Source of the DNA: Candidatus Levyibacteriota bacterium
GTDB lineage: Bacteria > Patescibacteriota > Microgenomatia > Levybacterales > UBA12049
Length of the DNA: 6,194 bases
Direction: 5' to 3'
NCBI GenBank assembly: GCA_003173995.1
Contig: PRDT01000064.1
Span: 1 to 6,194 of the forward strand
The notes beneath the pieces were generated by a model. That model did not search any database. It was not told where the DNA came from and saw only the letters and a program-made list of their open reading frames with translations. How positions within the stretch are numbered: the first letter of the stretch is position 1; each line of letters starts with the position of its first letter. Positions 5,276-6,194 of the stretch are shown here, one piece after another. The translations under genes were made by a program, and so were the position numbers.

Positions 5276-5740
5276 TTATTCATTCTCAATTGCAGCGTTA
5301 TCAACAATTTTTTGCAAAACTTTTATATAAATGAGCATTTCAATCCTGCTTATCCCTTCAGTAAGTAAAGCCATTTTTTCCTTGACTGCTGTCTCGAGCA
5401 GTGGGATCATCTCTTCAGCTTTTGTTGTAATTTCATAGGTATCTTTAACAGAACTTTTGAGATATTTTTTCTTTTTTAGTCTTTCAATACTTTTTTTGAA
5501 TATTGTTAGGTCAATGCTGAGACGTTTCATCAACTCTTTTTGGTCCATGGGCCCATGGTCGTAGAGTTGGCCAATAAGCTTCCACTCATTCACTGTCAGG
5601 TCATACCACGAAAGCGTGTCGGAAAGATATCGATAGAGTACTCGATATGCTTTGCCCTGGAGGAGTCCTACGCCGTATGCTGTGAGGTGATCGTCTTTGA
5701 TCTTTAGAATGTCTTGAATAGGACGGGTAATTTTGTTCAT
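5276..5740 (-). CDS. MarR-type winged-helix transcriptional regulator
   Basis: A DNA-binding regulator of the MarR type, usually a dimer acting on short inverted repeats, often in its own promoter. The product has 154 residues, normal for the family. Residues 23-45 form a likely dimerisation helix. The winged helix-turn-helix spans about 48-105: LTVNEWKLIGQLYDHGPM, then QKELMKRLSIDLTIFKKSIERLKKKKYL, and a short wing with YEIT. A long C-terminal helix (about 110-150) completes the dimer arm. The third helix (DLTIFKKSIERL) is the expected recognition helix. The usual Gly in 'KKG' at its end is Lys. The ATG at 5740 lies close to a TATAAT and inside a 20-bp inverted repeat (5739-5758), so autoregulation is plausible. 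It heads the minus-strand run of six genes and faces a divergent exported-protein gene. The ligand is unknown. Confidence 0.8.
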   Translation of the reverse strand: MNKITRPIQDILKIKDDHLTAYGVGLLQGKAYRVLYRYLSDTLSWYDLTVNEWKLIGQLYDHGPMDQKELMKRLSIDLTIFKKSIERLKKKKYLKSSVKDTYEITTKAEEMIPLLETAVKEKMALLTEGISRIEMLIYIKVLQKIVDNAAIENE

Positions 5741-5758
5741 TGGTGAATCCGGACCAAT
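5739..5758. promoter_or_regulatory. Inverted repeat, candidate operator for the MarR-type regulator
   Basis: ATTGGT (5739-5744) and ACCAAT (5753-5758) are perfect inverted arms separated by 8 bp. The repeat covers the regulator's start codon, the predicted transcription start (about 5750) and the edge of its -10 box. Its 20-bp size and position fit a MarR-type autoregulatory operator. With that transcription start one arm is not transcribed, so a DNA site is more likely than an RNA hairpin. Confidence 0.45.
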
Positions 5759-5765
5759 TATATCA
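5757..5765 (-). promoter_or_regulatory. Predicted extended -10 promoter of the MarR-type gene
   Basis: On the minus strand TG-A-TATAAT: a perfect -10 at 5757-5762, with the extended TG at 5764-5765. No clear -35 is seen; CTCTTT lies at the right distance. Transcription would start near 5750, about 10 nt before the ATG. The box touches the inverted repeat at 5739-5758. Confidence 0.6.
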
Positions 5766-5785
5766 AAAGAGACACGCTAAAAGAG
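5765..5785. repeat. Direct repeat AAAAGAG in the divergent promoter region
   Basis: AAAAGAG occurs at 5765-5771 and again at 5779-5785, a 14-bp period. Both copies lie between the two divergent -10 boxes (5757-5762 and 5786-5791), where -35 contacts or a regulator would sit. Seven bases twice in A-rich DNA may be chance. Confidence 0.35.
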
Positions 5786-5791
5786 TATAAT
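5786..5791 (+). promoter_or_regulatory. Predicted -10 box of the plus-strand exported-protein gene
   Basis: A perfect TATAAT whose last base lies 5 nt before the ATG at 5797, so transcription should start at or just inside the start codon (leaderless). The -35 region is not recognisable. Its -10 box is 29 bp from that of the divergent regulator gene, so the two promoters overlap. Confidence 0.6.
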
Positions 5792-5796
5792 AAAGT

Positions 5797-6194
5797 ATGA
5801 GATTTTTAAGAAAATTGAAATGGATTTTCCTTACAATTCTTATTTTCTTATTTTTTGCCGTCTGGGCAGTAGCGGGAAATAATCCTTATACATCCTTCAC
5901 ACGGGTAAAAAGTCCATACCTCACACAACTTGATGCAAAAGGGAATATTGTTCTTGATACCATCTATACTCCTCAGCTAGCAAATAATACTCTTGTTTCA
6001 TTTCTTGCGTTTGCCCAGTCGGGAATTCGTATTGGAATAAATTCTTTTCTGTCAGAACAACCTTATTCAGGTTCGGTTTCAGCAATTATCCAAGCAATTC
6101 ATACTGAGCGGTTTGATCCAGCTAAAATTTATGTCATTTCAGGAGGACACTTTTCTGATATGTATATTCGCAATGTCGGTATTTTTTATAATGC
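5797..6194 (+). CDS. Membrane-anchored protein of unknown function (5' part, runs off the window)
   Basis: The frame is open from the ATG at 5797 to the end of the window: 132 codons plus two bases, with no stop. It begins with a basic stretch (RFLRKLK) and one hydrophobic helix (about 9-27), predicting a signal anchor or uncleaved signal peptide. The visible outer part includes 'SPYLTQLDAKGNIVLDTIYTPQ' at about 39-60 (split as SPYLTQLDAK and GNIVLDTIYTPQ), 'FLAFAQSGIRIG' and 'YVISGGHFSDMYIRNVGIFYN' near 112-132 (key residues GGHFSD and RNVG). I do not recognise a family. The Asp/Arg-rich HFSD-x3-RN-x-G segment faintly recalls active-site regions of helical-barrel glycosidases, but this is a weak impression. 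A TATAAT lies 5 nt before the ATG, supporting this start. It is divergent from the MarR-type gene, 56 bp apart, and may be its target. Confidence 0.7.
   Translation, partial: MRFLRKLKWIFLTILIFLFFAVWAVAGNNPYTSFTRVKSPYLTQLDAKGNIVLDTIYTPQLANNTLVSFLAFAQSGIRIGINSFLSEQPYSGSVSAIIQAIHTERFDPAKIYVISGGHFSDMYIRNVGIFYN

Noticed and set aside
179..5740. Alternative genetic code (TGA read as Gly or Trp)
   Set aside because: No complete gene ends in TGA, which drew attention, but all recognised families run full length without in-frame TGA and use normal Gly and Trp codons. TAA/TAG preference suits low GC.

Overview
This window looks like chromosomal DNA from a low-GC, small-genome bacterium, most likely Candidate Phyla Radiation (Patescibacteria) and perhaps Microgenomates. 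The lineage is inferred from gene style, not from a marker tree. The support is: a 60-residue single-pass SecE followed by NusG; several short proteins with one N-terminal membrane segment, a Pro/Thr linker and an unfamiliar exported domain; no Shine-Dalgarno sequence before any of the eleven genes; and promoters placed directly against start codons. The standard genetic code fits.

Layout. Positions 1-361 (minus strand) hold the start of nusG, cut by the window edge, and the whole of secE, the head of the usual secE-nusG-ribosomal protein cluster. Between secE and galU (362-466), two good sigma-70-type promoters point away from each other with abutting -35 boxes. The galU promoter is followed by a hairpin and U-tract that end exactly at the galU start codon. 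Positions 467-2050 (plus) carry galU (UTP-glucose-1-phosphate uridylyltransferase) and a PAP2-family membrane phosphatase. Positions 2047-5740 (minus) carry six genes. In transcription order they are a MarR-type regulator, an exported protein of unknown function, a 38-residue single-pass membrane peptide, a membrane-anchored protein with a PsbP-like 'FGFQYPANW' domain, a tandem DUF4389 membrane protein and a CE4-type polysaccharide deacetylase. At 5797 a divergent gene for a membrane-anchored protein of unknown function starts and runs off the window.

How the genes may fit together. GalU supplies UDP-glucose for surface glycans, a PAP2 enzyme could recycle lipid-phosphate carriers, and the deacetylase would modify extracellular glycan or peptidoglycan. 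With the anchored exported proteins, this reads as a cell-envelope neighbourhood beside a housekeeping secE-nusG operon. The regulator at the head of the minus-strand run, with an inverted repeat over its own promoter and a divergent neighbour, may control part of it.

The most striking pattern is in the promoters. Three consecutive minus-strand genes have TTGACA exactly 30 nt before ATG, and three further genes have a TATAAT-like box 5, 6 or 9 nt before ATG. The predicted transcription start is then at or within a few bases of the start codon, which suggests leaderless mRNAs. This also corrects two start codons that would otherwise be called at the TTG of the -35 box, and it supports the 38-codon gene. 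No RNA gene, CRISPR array or insertion sequence was seen. No stretch longer than about 105 bases lacks a gene.
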